Part shown: piece by piece, positions 14,257-23,127 of the stretch
Numbering within the stretch: the first letter of the stretch is position 1
Layout of the letters: each line of letters opens with the position of its first letter
Source of the DNA: Paenibacillus sp. DMB20
Lineage (GTDB): Bacteria; Bacillota; Bacilli; Paenibacillales; Paenibacillaceae
Reading direction: 5' to 3'
DNA length: 64,000 nt
NCBI RefSeq assembly: GCF_000987955.1
Contig: NZ_LAZU01000003.1
Coordinates: 1-64,000, forward strand
Made by a program: the position numbers and the translations under genes
Notes under the pieces: generated by a model
What the model was told of the DNA's origin: nothing
What the model saw: the letters and a program-made list of their open reading frames with translations, nothing else
Database searches by the model: none

Positions 14257-14946
14257 ATGGATAAAATTCAATATTTGTCGCAGTTCGATTTAATGGATTC
14301 ACTATCGCAAGAAGATTTAATCGTAATGGACGAGCTCACTTCAATCACGACTTTTCCGAAAAATACGTTTATTCAAACGCCGGAAACGTTTATGGAAAGG
14401 CTATATTTCGTGAAAAGAGGGAAAATCCGTTTATACCAGCTTAATACCGCAGGCAAGCAGTTCACCTTGGATATTTTAAGCGAAGGCAATGTATTCGGTG
14501 AAATGAACGGCATCTCGCTGGGGACTCGGGATTTGTTCATCGAAACGATCGAGGAGAGCGACATCTGCATGATGGACAAGGAGCGATTCGAGAACTACCT
14601 TCTTGAGCGGCCTCGTTTTATGATGAATATGGTCAATGCCTTAAGCGAGCGTTTGGCCCGCATGAGCAGCCTCGCTCAAAATCTGGCTCTTGGAATGCTG
14701 CACGATAAAATTTTACACCTCTTCGTTAAGTTATCCGAACAGTTTGGAATACAGGGCGAAGATGATTATTACAGAATCAATTTGTCTCTTTCCCATCAAG
14801 AAATTGCGCATTTGGTCGGAGCAACCAGGGAGGCTGTAACGCATGCACTGCAAGAGTTGGTTGAAGAAAAAACGATCAAGACTGGTTTTAGGACGATCTA
14901 CATTCATCGAGATAAACTCTTTTCAAAAATGAACACGCAAGGGTAG
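14257..14946 (+). CDS. Crp/Fnr family transcriptional regulator
   Basis: The 229-residue product begins MDKIQYLSQFDLMDSLSQED. Residues about 15-120 form a cyclic-nucleotide-binding beta-roll (RLYFVKRGKIRLYQLNTAGK, SEGNVFGEMNGISLG); residues about 150-225 form a winged helix-turn-helix (LSLSHQEIAHLVGATREAVT, HALQELVEEKTI). There are no N-terminal cysteine clusters, so it is not an FNR-type iron-sulfur sensor, and the effector is unknown. The start at 14257 has GGGGAGG upstream; the earlier in-frame codon at 14227 lacks one. It could be cotranscribed with the kinase gene before it. No target site is visible. Confidence 0.9.
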   Translation: MDKIQYLSQFDLMDSLSQEDLIVMDELTSITTFPKNTFIQTPETFMERLYFVKRGKIRLYQLNTAGKQFTLDILSEGNVFGEMNGISLGTRDLFIETIEESDICMMDKERFENYLLERPRFMMNMVNALSERLARMSSLAQNLALGMLHDKILHLFVKLSEQFGIQGEDDYYRINLSLSHQEIAHLVGATREAVTHALQELVEEKTIKTGFRTIYIHRDKLFSKMNTQG

Positions 14947-15101
14947 AAAGCAGTAAACTGCATTACATCATCTTTGCAAGAATTGAAGTACCGTTTATAT
15001 GCCAGAACCTGTTTTTGCCGGTGAGAGATGAAAAGAGTCGGGTATATCAATCGATACAGGTCTCGAAATTCAAGGTGAATTCTGGTAGAAACGGAGGTCG
15101 G

Positions 15102-15956
15102 ATGCGGATGCATAAAAATGACAAGACAATATACATATCGAACACAATTATCGATAGGAAAGGGGCTCGTAAGGTTAGCGACATCCCTGTCGAAGTAATC
15201 GAATTATTACATAGAGGACAGTTAGAAACAGTTAACTTGACCGAATGGCTCGCCATCGATCATATCATACTGCTAAAGCATGTACTTTCCGAACTCGGGT
15301 TAGAACAATACTCAGATACGATGCTGACAGGGCTGGGGCCGGTTTCAAAGAATAAAATCATGAAGGTCATACCTGCGGTAGCGATGGAATGGCTCCATCT
15401 ATTTAAACTCTTGCCGAAAGAAGAAAGCTCCCGAATCTTCGACAGGCTCTCCACCCATCGATCGGATAGCGTGCGGTGCTGGGCGGCTTACATTGTTGGA
15501 CTCGATGAGACCGATCTCAAACAAAAATTGGCGTTTATTCGTCCGTTTGCGTCGGATGATCACTTTGGAGTACGCGAAATTGCATGGATGGCTGTTAGAG
15601 ATACCGTCTCCAAAGAATTAAGTCAATCTATTCGCATATTGGGCGATTGGGTGCAGGATGGGAATGCCTATATCCGGAGATTTGCCATCGAATCGACCCG
15701 TCCGCAAGGAGTCTGGGCCAAGCACATTTCCGAGCTGAAGGATCATCCCGAAATTGCCCTTCCATTGCTGGAGGCAGTCAAATCCGATTCGGCTAAATAT
15801 GTTCAGGACTCTGTTGGAAACTGGTTGAATGATGCGAGCAAAACAAAGCCGGACTGGGTGATCCAGGTATGCAAGGCGTGGCTGGAATCTTCGGAAACAA
15901 AGGAAACGAAGCGAATCGTGACGCGTGCGCAACGAAGCCTGGCAAAAAAGAAATAA
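15102..15956 (+). CDS. DNA alkylation repeat (AlkD-like HEAT) protein
   Basis: The 284-residue product begins MRMHKNDKTIYISNTIIDRK, then is almost all helix. Repeated HEAT units are visible: LSTHRSDSVRCWAAYIVGLD, RPFASDDHFGVREIAWMAVR and VQDGNAYIRRFAIESTRPQG, the last being the signature of the DNA-alkylation-repeat family (R-RFA-E-TRPRG type). AlkC/AlkD members are glycosylases removing alkylated bases. The N-terminal 70 residues differ from AlkD, so another DNA-linked or scaffolding role is possible. The start at 15102 has GGAGG; an in-frame codon at 15015 has none. It is monocistronic. Confidence 0.8.
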   Translation: MRMHKNDKTIYISNTIIDRKGARKVSDIPVEVIELLHRGQLETVNLTEWLAIDHIILLKHVLSELGLEQYSDTMLTGLGPVSKNKIMKVIPAVAMEWLHLFKLLPKEESSRIFDRLSTHRSDSVRCWAAYIVGLDETDLKQKLAFIRPFASDDHFGVREIAWMAVRDTVSKELSQSIRILGDWVQDGNAYIRRFAIESTRPQGVWAKHISELKDHPEIALPLLEAVKSDSAKYVQDSVGNWLNDASKTKPDWVIQVCKAWLESSETKETKRIVTRAQRSLAKKK

Positions 15957-16030
15957 AAGACATTCGGTAACCTTTTTTAGGATCAGCGGCACTTAATGTA
16001 TAGACACAGACAAAGGAGGTGCCGGAGGAA

Positions 16031-17602
16031 GTGCATCATTGGATTGAAGAGGCGAAGAGAGGGAGTAAGGAAGCATATGGGGAACTGGTCAGTCATTTTA
16101 GCGGCATGGCGCTAGCAGTGGCTTATGAGAAATTACATGATCCCTATTTGGCGGAGGATGCGGCTCAAGAGGCGTTTGCCGAAGCTTTTATGAATTTGCA
16201 TAAGCTGCAGGAGCCCCGGCGTTTTCCCGGGTGGTTCAAAGTGATCGTGGAACGCCAGTGTTTTCGTTACTTACGGCGCAAGCCTTTACGGACGGTTCCG
16301 CTTCAAGAGTTAGAGCTGTCCAGCGGTAACCAAGGAAATCTGGAGGCGATTGTAGAGAAAAGGGATCTTGTCGGAAAGCTTCATGCAACCATTGCGGATC
16401 TGCCTTCAAGCCAGCGCATTGCGGTACAGCTATACTATTTTCAGGGATACAGCGTCCGCGAAATCTCGGACATCTTGGGCGTATCTTTGCCGGCATTGAA
16501 AAAAAGACTCTTTGATGCGCGCCGGAATCTGAAAAGCACCCTTCATGTTGCCGACTTTGTCTCCGTGTTCACTGATCTTTATGAGGGAGGTACGCGCATG
16601 CTTCATATCGTTAACGGAGATTCGGTTGCAGACAAACTGAAGCAGGGGAATATCCAAGGAGAAATATTGGTATGGCGTGAGCTCTATCCATTTGGTCCGG
16701 TATTTAAGGAAATGGACGAGCTCAATAACAGGAGGACGAGGGCGACGTATTTGGAACGGACACTTGGCATCCCGGAGTTCGAATTTATGCAGACTTGTGA
16801 AGCGCAGGAGCAGAAGCTTCAGGGTTTTGGAAAATATGATGAAATCGTGTTCTGGTTTGAACACGATCTATTTGACCAAACCATGCTTTGTTACTTACTG
16901 CATTGGTTTAAGGGACGCTTTCTTAAGAGCACGAAACTTAGCTTGCTGTGCATCGGGTCTTATCCGGGAATCCCGTTGTTCCGAGGATTAGGCCAGTTGA
17001 GCACGGAGCAGCTTGAAACTTTATCCGGTACATGGCAGTCCATTGGCGAAGCTGAGATTGAGCTGGGCAACAGAGTGTGGGAAGCCTATGCAGCCGATCA
17101 GCCCGAACAACTTGTACATCTGCTGGTGAGGGATACTTCGGCGTTACCTTTTGTAAGGGAAGCCTTCGAAATGCACTTGGCCCGGCTGCCTTCCGTGTTT
17201 AATGGACTAGGGATCGTTGAACAAGTCACGTTGGAGACTATTGCAGACGGAATCCCCACGCCTTATGAGCTGTTCCAAAGCGTAGGCGACCGGCTTCATG
17301 TACTAGGAATGGGTGACCTGGAGTTCTGGTACGTTCTGAGCTCCCTGACGAAAGGGCCGAATCCTTTACTGGAGGTTCAGGGCAAAACACCGTTTGCCGA
17401 CTTCAAGAGGACTTCACTTTCATTCCGTGAAAGCGTGCTGCAGTTGACGCAGCTGGGACAGGACGTATTGATTGGAAAAGCAGATTTCGCCGTAGCGGGC
17501 CAACTGGATAAGTGGGTCGGCGGAATACATCTGCAGGAGACTTCGCCCTGGCGATGGGATGCACAGAGCAAGGCAGTGATACGGACGGAGAGAGCGGATT
17601 GA
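16031..17602 (+). CDS. ECF-type sigma-70 factor fused to a DUF1835 domain
   Basis: Residues about 8-75 are sigma region 2 (GMALAVAYEKLHDPYLAEDA, then FAEAFMNLHKLQEPRRFPGW) and about 110-165 sigma region 4 (LPSSQRIAVQLYYFQGYSVR, then EISDILGVSLPALKKRLFDA). From about residue 185 the protein continues LHIVNGDSVADKLKQGNIQG, the N-terminus of DUF1835, and runs on for more than 300 residues. Thus a promoter-recognition module is joined to a domain of unknown function. No anti-sigma gene is adjacent. AAAGGAGG at 16012-16019 points to the GTG at 16031 rather than the GTG at 16019, which overlaps it. The reading frame is continuous across the junction, so the fusion is real in this sequence. Confidence 0.85.
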   Translation: MHHWIEEAKRGSKEAYGELVSHFSGMALAVAYEKLHDPYLAEDAAQEAFAEAFMNLHKLQEPRRFPGWFKVIVERQCFRYLRRKPLRTVPLQELELSSGNQGNLEAIVEKRDLVGKLHATIADLPSSQRIAVQLYYFQGYSVREISDILGVSLPALKKRLFDARRNLKSTLHVADFVSVFTDLYEGGTRMLHIVNGDSVADKLKQGNIQGEILVWRELYPFGPVFKEMDELNNRRTRATYLERTLGIPEFEFMQTCEAQEQKLQGFGKYDEIVFWFEHDLFDQTMLCYLLHWFKGRFLKSTKLSLLCIGSYPGIPLFRGLGQLSTEQLETLSGTWQSIGEAEIELGNRVWEAYAADQPEQLVHLLVRDTSALPFVREAFEMHLARLPSVFNGLGIVEQVTLETIADGIPTPYELFQSVGDRLHVLGMGDLEFWYVLSSLTKGPNPLLEVQGKTPFADFKRTSLSFRESVLQLTQLGQDVLIGKADFAVAGQLDKWVGGIHLQETSPWRWDAQSKAVIRTERAD

Positions 17603-17669
17603 GGTTTTTGGAAGTACAACTGTTGCAGTGAGGGGTAATTCGATTTTTCTAACCTGTTATTATGAAAAT

Positions 17670-17707
17670 ACATAACTAACCCTCGGGCCGTCGAGGGTTA
17701 GTTATGT
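17670..17707. terminator. Perfect 16-bp hairpin after the sigma-DUF1835 gene
   Basis: ACATAACTAACCCTCG (17670-17685) and CGAGGGTTAGTTATGT (17692-17707) pair without mismatch around GGCCGT. It lies 67 bases after the stop. A T-rich tract follows only on the minus-strand reading, so plus-strand termination is not assured. Apart from a short ORF at 17856 I see nothing else in 17708-18044. Confidence 0.6.
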
Positions 17708-17855
17708 ACTCTCGAAGCGAAATAGGGTTCATGGAAGTTGGTTCACTTAAAAATTATTATGTAAACTTAATATGTTGACGGAATGTTGTGTCCAGTGTGA
17801 CGATGGATAATTGAAGGTTTGTACACGGTTAAGATCGATCGAAGGGGGAGGAGTT

Positions 17856-17942
17856 GTGGCGCAAAGTCCGCCGGTAATGATTAAAAATTCAATTCAATTA
17901 CCGGATACGCTTTATGCTATTGCTGCTCAAATTTTTGGTTAA
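17856..17942 (+). CDS. Possible small protein, 28 aa
   Basis: GAAGGGGGAGGAG stands just before GTG 17856, a strong ribosome binding site for such a short frame. The peptide would be VAQSPPVMIKNSIQLPDTLY then AIAAQIFG. I do not recognise it. It may be a real small gene or the leftover start of a deleted one. It lies about 100 bases before the ROK regulator. Confidence 0.25.
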   Translation: MAQSPPVMIKNSIQLPDTLYAIAAQIFG

Positions 17943-18044
17943 GGTTGTTAAACGTTACTCTTGTAATCAAAAGCATGAAGTGGTATTATGATCCCAACAT
18001 ATTAAAGAAGTATTAAAAAGAATGAACAAAAGTATGGAGGCTTC

Positions 18045-19031
18045 ATGGCTGACGCAGCGGAAATCAAAAACATCAATACCAATACGATACGCCGTGTGTT
18101 AAAACAAAAAGGCATCATGAGCAAAAATATGTTGGCCAGGGAAACCGGTTTAAGCTTTCCAACCGTGAGCCGTGTAGTGGACAGCTTGGTCAAAGCGGGC
18201 GAATTGATGGACAAAGGCGTTGGAAAATCAACGGGCGGGCGTTGCGCACAGCTCTATGCAATGAATCCAACGTTTAAAGTGACACTTTCCATCAGTTTGG
18301 AAGCACAGGAGCTAAATTGGATCGTTCATGATCTTTTTGGAGAACCCTTGGATTCCGGTACAGAAAACTGTAAGGGAATCTTGCAAACGATTGACACGCT
18401 GGTTATGCGTGTACAGGCGCGTTACCCGCAGCTCGGCGCAATCGCCATGGGGCTGGCCGGCACAGTACATCAAGGCATTGTGACCGAAGCCTTTGGGTAC
18501 GATGAGCTGCGGGGCGTAAACCTGACGGCATACCTTAATCATATTTCCGGACTTCCGGCTGTTGTAGAAGGGGATATGCAAATTGTATCTACCGGGTATT
18601 GGTCAAATTACGGGCATTCGTCCAGAGCCGTAGTTTGTATCTATCTAGGCAAAATTGGAATTGGCGGCGGTATCGTCATAGATGGCAAGGTTTGGAATGG
18701 AGTATCCTCTTTCGCAGGTGAGCTTCATTATCTTCCCATTGAGCATAATTTTGAATATGCAAAAACGCATTTTGAGGGAGCGGATATCGTGGATTATTAC
18801 GCTCGAGTGGTCCGCTCTTATGTTTCTTTATTGAATCCTGACCGGATTGTCTTATATGAAAATGAACTCATCTCGGGCAAAGCGCATGAAATTCGTAAGG
18901 AGTGTGCCAAAAACCTGCCTGCCCATGCCATTCCGCACATTGAAATGATACGCAGTTTTAAAGAGGATTACGAAAGAGGATTATCCGTTTTTGCCGAACG
19001 TTTGCTCACGGAAGACACGGATCAGAAATAG
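18045..19031 (+). CDS. ROK-family transcriptional regulator (NagC/XylR type)
   Basis: The 328-residue product begins MADAAEIKNINTNTIRRVLK. The first 70 residues form a winged helix-turn-helix (SKNMLARETGLSFPTVSRVV), followed by a ROK sugar-kinase-like fold (GAIAMGLAGTVHQGIV, YLGKIGIGGGIVIDGKVWNG, FAGELHYLP). Such proteins sense sugars or sugar phosphates and repress uptake and catabolic genes. The CxCGxxGC zinc motif that normally follows the GE(L)xH helix is absent here, replaced by EHNFEYAKTHFEG, so ligand binding and activation may differ. GGAGG precedes the ATG. A Nudix gene starts 38 bases after the stop and a HAD gene follows, suggesting one transcript. Confidence 0.88.
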   Translation: MADAAEIKNINTNTIRRVLKQKGIMSKNMLARETGLSFPTVSRVVDSLVKAGELMDKGVGKSTGGRCAQLYAMNPTFKVTLSISLEAQELNWIVHDLFGEPLDSGTENCKGILQTIDTLVMRVQARYPQLGAIAMGLAGTVHQGIVTEAFGYDELRGVNLTAYLNHISGLPAVVEGDMQIVSTGYWSNYGHSSRAVVCIYLGKIGIGGGIVIDGKVWNGVSSFAGELHYLPIEHNFEYAKTHFEGADIVDYYARVVRSYVSLLNPDRIVLYENELISGKAHEIRKECAKNLPAHAIPHIEMIRSFKEDYERGLSVFAERLLTEDTDQK

Positions 19032-19069
19032 AGCGTTCAGGTACGGTCGTTACGAATAGGAGTGGTCTT

Positions 19070-19687
19070 ATGAGCGATAAATGGCTGGATTGGGCAAGAA
19101 GGCTGCAATCTTTAGCTCAAGCCGGGCTGACCTTTTCAAAAGATGTTTATGATATAGAGCGTTATGAAGAGCTCCGGAATATCAGTCTGGAGATTATGAA
19201 CGAACACACAGGAACGCAGTTGCACAAAATCAGGGATTTATTTGCCAACGAGACAGGCTACCCGACGCCTAAAGCAGATGTTCGCGGAGTGGTTTTCCAG
19301 GATCATAAAATATTGATGGTCAAGGAAAAGATGGATGAACGCTGGTCCTTACCCGGGGGTTTTTGTGAAATAGGCGTATCTCCAGCGGAAAACGTCGTGA
19401 AGGAAATACGGGAGGAATCCGGTTTTGAGACCGTGCCGGTGAAATTGCTGGCTTTATTGGATAAAAATAAACACCCTCATCCGCCGGAAGCCCACCACTA
19501 TTATAAAATATTCATTCGCTGCGAGATTGTCGGGGGTACTCCAACTTCAGGAATCGAAACGGAGGCCATAAAGTTCTTTCCGGAGGAGGCTCTGCCCGCT
19601 CTTTCAACCAACAGGAATACGGAGTCCCAGATAAAACTGATGTTTGAGTTTCTCAAAAAGCCTAATAAGGAAACGGTTTTCGATTAG
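19070..19687 (+). CDS. Nudix hydrolase with N-terminal NUDIX_N2 helix domain
   Basis: The 205-residue product begins MSDKWLDWARRLQSLAQAGL. The first 60 residues are the helical region found in YjhB-like ADP-ribose or nucleotide-sugar pyrophosphatases. The Nudix box runs from GGFCEIGVSPAENVVKEIRE to ESGF, with all the metal-binding glutamates of GX5EX7REUXEEXGU. It would cleave a nucleoside diphosphate linked to another moiety; the substrate is unknown. It lies between the ROK regulator and a HAD phosphatase (30 bases to the next gene), so it may act in the same nucleotide or sugar-phosphate clean-up unit. Confidence 0.9.
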   Translation: MSDKWLDWARRLQSLAQAGLTFSKDVYDIERYEELRNISLEIMNEHTGTQLHKIRDLFANETGYPTPKADVRGVVFQDHKILMVKEKMDERWSLPGGFCEIGVSPAENVVKEIREESGFETVPVKLLALLDKNKHPHPPEAHHYYKIFIRCEIVGGTPTSGIETEAIKFFPEEALPALSTNRNTESQIKLMFEFLKKPNKETVFD

Positions 19688-19717
19688 CTATTTTTGAAAT
19701 GATGGGGAGGGGTTCAT

Positions 19718-20371
19718 ATCAAGGCGGTTATATTTGATTTTGACGGGACTCTCGCGGATACACTTCCGGTTTGCTTTTTTGCTTTTCAAAGCGTTTTTAG
19801 AATATTAGATCAAAAAGAGGTTTCCAAGGAAGAAATACTTGCGATGTTCGGTCCATCCGAGACTGGCATCATTCATGAAAATCTCGTTCATCCGGATAAA
19901 GCTCAGGGGATTGAAATCTACTACGAGGAATACCTGAAACACCACAAAGAGCTTGTAAAACATAACGAAGAAATTGTCCAGCTGTTGGGTTTGTTAAAGG
20001 AAGCAGGAACCAAATTGGGGATCGTGACAGGAAAAGCCTCCAGAAGTTTGCAAATATCTTTTGATATGCTTGGGCTGGATGGCATCTTTGATGCGACCAT
20101 TACCGGCGATGATGTCATTGAACCCAAGCCTAGCCCGGAAGGATTGAACAAAGCATTGGCGAAGCTGGATGTATCCCATGCCGAGGCCATGTTTATCGGC
20201 GACAGCGATGCGGATATACTGGCAGGGCTGCAAGCAAAAGTGTTTACGGTCGGAGTTCATTGGCTGCCCGATTACACACCCGTGAAGTTGACATGCAGAC
20301 CCGACCATTTTGCGGAAAGCATCCGTGATTTTATGGATTTTTATCAAAATGGCAGTTTACGTAACGGTTAA
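19718..20371 (+). CDS. HAD-family phosphatase (Gph/PpaX-like) lacking a canonical start codon
   Basis: The frame opens with ATC at 19718 and reads IKAVIFDFDGTLADTLPVCF. The nucleophile motif DFDGT, motif II (LGIVTGKASRSL), the lysine motif (EPKPSPEGLNKAL) and the metal motif (FIGDSDADILAG) of phosphoglycolate-type HAD phosphatases are all present over 217 residues. GGGGAGGGG lies at the right distance before the ATC. No ATG, GTG or TTG is in frame until 19844, which would delete the catalytic DFDGT. So translation must start at ATC (or another rare codon), or the start codon has mutated. It follows the Nudix gene by 30 bases. Confidence 0.75.
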   Translation: MKAVIFDFDGTLADTLPVCFFAFQSVFRILDQKEVSKEEILAMFGPSETGIIHENLVHPDKAQGIEIYYEEYLKHHKELVKHNEEIVQLLGLLKEAGTKLGIVTGKASRSLQISFDMLGLDGIFDATITGDDVIEPKPSPEGLNKALAKLDVSHAEAMFIGDSDADILAGLQAKVFTVGVHWLPDYTPVKLTCRPDHFAESIRDFMDFYQNGSLRNG

Positions 20372-20500
20372 ATCAGGGAAATCGATTTTGATTACGTTTT
20401 ACGAAAAATTAAACGGATTTTAAACCAGGATGAACCTTCATTTAAAATCGCTCTGATAGGATGTATGACGTACGAAATAATACATCAGGAGTGAAGAGAA

Positions 20501-21934
20501 TTGAAAAAAGCAGTTAAAGCATTGATCATGGCGTCGGCGGCTTGCGTGATCGGGTTATCCTCGGGCAGCAGTACTGCCTATATGTCAGAATCCGTTCGCG
20601 AAGCAGCATTTGGCACGATTGGCACTAAACAGGATATTGCAGGATGGAAAGAGTGGGTGAGCGAGAACGCGGTAACCATTTCAACGATAAAACCGCGCCA
20701 GGAAATCTCATCGGGAAAAAGCGAGGACCGCTTCCAGCACTTTGCTGATTTGGCTTTTCTGAAGCCGTTATTGCAGGATAAGCGCATCGTCAGCCTTGGA
20801 GAAGCTTCGCACGGGGCGTCCGAATACAACTCCGTCAAGGTTAGGCTGATACAATATTTGCATGAAGAACTGGGCTATAATGTACTTGCATTTGAATCAA
20901 ACTTGGGGGATACTACCGCAGCATATATGAAGGCAAACCATAAAAAGCCCCATGAAGTTATGAAAAACTCGATTTTTGGCGTATGGCAGGTCGAAGAAAA
21001 CTTGCCGTTGTTCGAATACATTGCGGAACGGAGCAAAACGGAGCGTCCGTTAATTCTGACAGGCGTGGACGCGCAAGGAACGAGCGAAACTTTTATAGAT
21101 TTTGCCCAGAAATGGTTTTCCACAGTGGATAAAAGCAAGGCCAAAGCCTTTGCGGAAACCGAACGAGAGTACTTAAGATTACATATGATCGATAATATAG
21201 AGCAGTTCAATCGCGAACAACCCAAAATAAAGAGAAAGTACATCGATTTTCAGAAGTTTATCAAGAAAAATCAATTGAAGTTAAGCCAAGCTTGCAAGGA
21301 ACATCCCGAGCTTGTGCCGAGAATGAAGCGTATATTGCAGAACCGGGTGGATATGCTGGATTCTTATATCCCGAAATCCGTACAATTCATGGCGGGTAAG
21401 GAGCCGGAGAAACACTTGAAGCAAGCGAGCTATGAGCGCGATAGAATCATGGCAGATAATCTGGCTTGGCTGGCGAGAACCTTGTATCCGAATGAAAAAA
21501 TCATCGTATGGGGACACAATTATCACATACGCAAGCATAATTCGACCATGATCACAGAACATAATGGCTTTGATTTTGATAACAACCCTTACCCTACGAT
21601 GGGGGAGATGATTCCTTTTCAGCTAAAAAAGGAGAGTTATACCATCGGTCTATATGCATTTCAGGGAAGCTCCAGCAAAAATAATGGCGAATCGGAAACG
21701 GTAGCGCTGCCGCATCGGGCAGGAAGCTTGGAGGATATTTTAAAGGCCGGAAAAGGGCCGGTGACCTTCATTGACATGAGCCGGCAGGAAATGAACAAAG
21801 GAAACTCGTGGATGTTCACTCCTCTTATCGCGAAAGCATGGGGAGTGCTTGAAGAGGAAATGATCCCCCGGGATCAATATGACGGAATACTTTTCATCGA
21901 TACCATTCATCCGTCTAAACGAATAAAGAAGTGA
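20501..21934 (+). CDS. Secreted erythromycin esterase family protein
   Basis: The 477-residue product starts at TTG 20501 (AGGAGTG upstream) with a signal peptide MKKAVKALIMASAACVIGLS. The mature part contains the family's catalytic surroundings: SLGEASHGASEYNSVKVRLI with the conserved GE-HG block, LAFESN, and the C-terminal WGHNYHIRKHNS and TMGEMI histidine blocks. Family members EreA and EreB open macrolide lactones; many chromosomal homologues, often exported like this one, have other or unknown hydrolase roles, so resistance should not be assumed. Single-gene unit with its own terminator at 21968. Confidence 0.88.
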   Translation: MKKAVKALIMASAACVIGLSSGSSTAYMSESVREAAFGTIGTKQDIAGWKEWVSENAVTISTIKPRQEISSGKSEDRFQHFADLAFLKPLLQDKRIVSLGEASHGASEYNSVKVRLIQYLHEELGYNVLAFESNLGDTTAAYMKANHKKPHEVMKNSIFGVWQVEENLPLFEYIAERSKTERPLILTGVDAQGTSETFIDFAQKWFSTVDKSKAKAFAETEREYLRLHMIDNIEQFNREQPKIKRKYIDFQKFIKKNQLKLSQACKEHPELVPRMKRILQNRVDMLDSYIPKSVQFMAGKEPEKHLKQASYERDRIMADNLAWLARTLYPNEKIIVWGHNYHIRKHNSTMITEHNGFDFDNNPYPTMGEMIPFQLKKESYTIGLYAFQGSSSKNNGESETVALPHRAGSLEDILKAGKGPVTFIDMSRQEMNKGNSWMFTPLIAKAWGVLEEEMIPRDQYDGILFIDTIHPSKRIKK

Positions 21935-21967
21935 GGCGTTAGCTAGAGTTTGCTCGCTTCTGATTTC

Positions 21968-22019
21968 AAAAAAAGAACCTGAACAACACAATTTAATGTG
22001 TGTTATTCGGTTCTTTTTT
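21968..22019 (+). terminator. Terminator after the esterase gene
   Basis: AAAAAAGAACC (21969-21979) pairs with GGTTCTTTTTT (22009-22019), continuing inward through GAACAACACA and TGTGTGTTATTC around ATTTAA. The A tract and T tract suggest it can work in both directions. Confidence 0.88.
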
Positions 22020-22213
22020 CTAATTAACCGCTTTGGCACCCTGGTTGCTGGGAATCAGAATAAAGCGAGGCGTAATGGCACAGAACGCAATCCAGTCCAG
22101 AATTTCAAATCAGCAGGACTTATGATGGTAACAATGAAGAAATGAATGAAAATTTGCCAAAACGTAATCTGATTCCCATCTGTCAGATGCAATGTTCATG
22201 AATGCAGAAAATA
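22020..22213. other. Non-coding stretch
   Basis: Between the two convergent terminators at 21968 and 22214 I see no gene, repeat or clear signal. Confidence 0.5.
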
Positions 22214-22248
22214 AAGGAATGCCCTTTAAGCGATAAGGGGCATTCCTT
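22214..22248 (-). terminator. Terminator of the minus-strand GNAT gene
   Basis: AAGGAATGCCC (22214-22224) pairs exactly with GGGCATTCCTT (22238-22248). It begins right after the stop codon of the minus-strand gene and is followed on that strand by TATTTTC. Confidence 0.85.
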
Positions 22249-23127
22249 CTACGACAAAACGTAGGCTCTAAGTCGATGCACCGTCTTAAAACCTGCGCTG
22301 TGGTACAACTGTATAGCGCTTTGGTTTCCATAATCGACACAGAGCGAAATCTCGTCTAATTCTACCTCGTGGAATAAATAATTAAGTGCTTGCCCGAGCA
22401 GCGTTCGTCCAAAGCCCTTTCGACGGAAATTTTTGGACACCGCTATGTATTCGATGCTGCCTTCTTTAAATTCGGAGTTCCCTTCCACATAAACATAGCC
22501 AACGAGCTGGCTTTGATCTGTGAGAATAAACAATCTGCGATGATTATTCACCTGCTGCAATATTCGTTTGGCATTATAATATGTATTCGGGAACGTTGTC
22601 TCATGTAGCTCCATGAATTGTTCTTCGTAGGCCGGGTCCATGTCCTGCAAAGAAGGGAAATTATGATCCCGAAAGGCAGGTTCCTCAGCTCTTAGTACAA
22701 TGTGTTCTCCTGTCGTTTTCCCGCCTTTTGCTTCCATAAACCTGGCGGCAGAATGATTTTCCATATTATAAAATCCATAATAACGATCGACACTGCCTTC
22801 AAGCTTGGCTACTCCGGCAGTCCATAACTGTTCAGCTATCGAAGCCCATGTTTCGCCTTCCGCATCAATAAAAGGTCCCCACAGCTCTGCCGACCGGTTC
22901 TCTTCATCCACATTAAACCCTAAAACTCCCACGATCTCGCTTTGATCGGTCATGATCGTAAACCATCGGTTCAAATTGCCTGATTCGACGAATTCCTCTT
23001 GAAGAGTGCTGTAGATTTCCTCAACTTGTTCCCCGCAATATCCGACATGGTGAGAGTCCATGCGATTCAATCGGGCCAGGAAAGAGGATAATGCCTCCGG
23101 CTGAAATTGTTTTTGGTCCTTATACAT
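22249..23127 (-). CDS. Tandem GNAT-fold N-acetyltransferase
   Basis: The 292-residue product begins MYKDQKQFQPEALSSFLARL. The C-terminal half is a clear GNAT domain (LVGYVYVEGNSEFKEGSIEY, then IAVSKNFRRKGFGRTLLGQA with the R-x-x-G-x-G/A acetyl-CoA loop, and CVDYGNQSAIQLYHSAGFKT). The N-terminal half repeats the fold in weaker form (EIVGVLGFNVDEENRSAELW, NMENHSAARFMEAKG) without a good acetyl-CoA loop. This two-domain arrangement is common in Bacillales; only the C-terminal domain is likely catalytic. The substrate is unknown. AAGGAGA stands upstream of the ATG. Single-gene unit. Confidence 0.88.
   Translation of the reverse strand: MYKDQKQFQPEALSSFLARLNRMDSHHVGYCGEQVEEIYSTLQEEFVESGNLNRWFTIMTDQSEIVGVLGFNVDEENRSAELWGPFIDAEGETWASIAEQLWTAGVAKLEGSVDRYYGFYNMENHSAARFMEAKGGKTTGEHIVLRAEEPAFRDHNFPSLQDMDPAYEEQFMELHETTFPNTYYNAKRILQQVNNHRRLFILTDQSQLVGYVYVEGNSEFKEGSIEYIAVSKNFRRKGFGRTLLGQALNYLFHEVELDEISLCVDYGNQSAIQLYHSAGFKTVHRLRAYVLS

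Noticed and set aside
20501..21934. Macrolide resistance gene
   Set aside because: The protein is a secreted chromosomal member of the erythromycin-esterase family; the sequence alone does not support macrolide hydrolysis.
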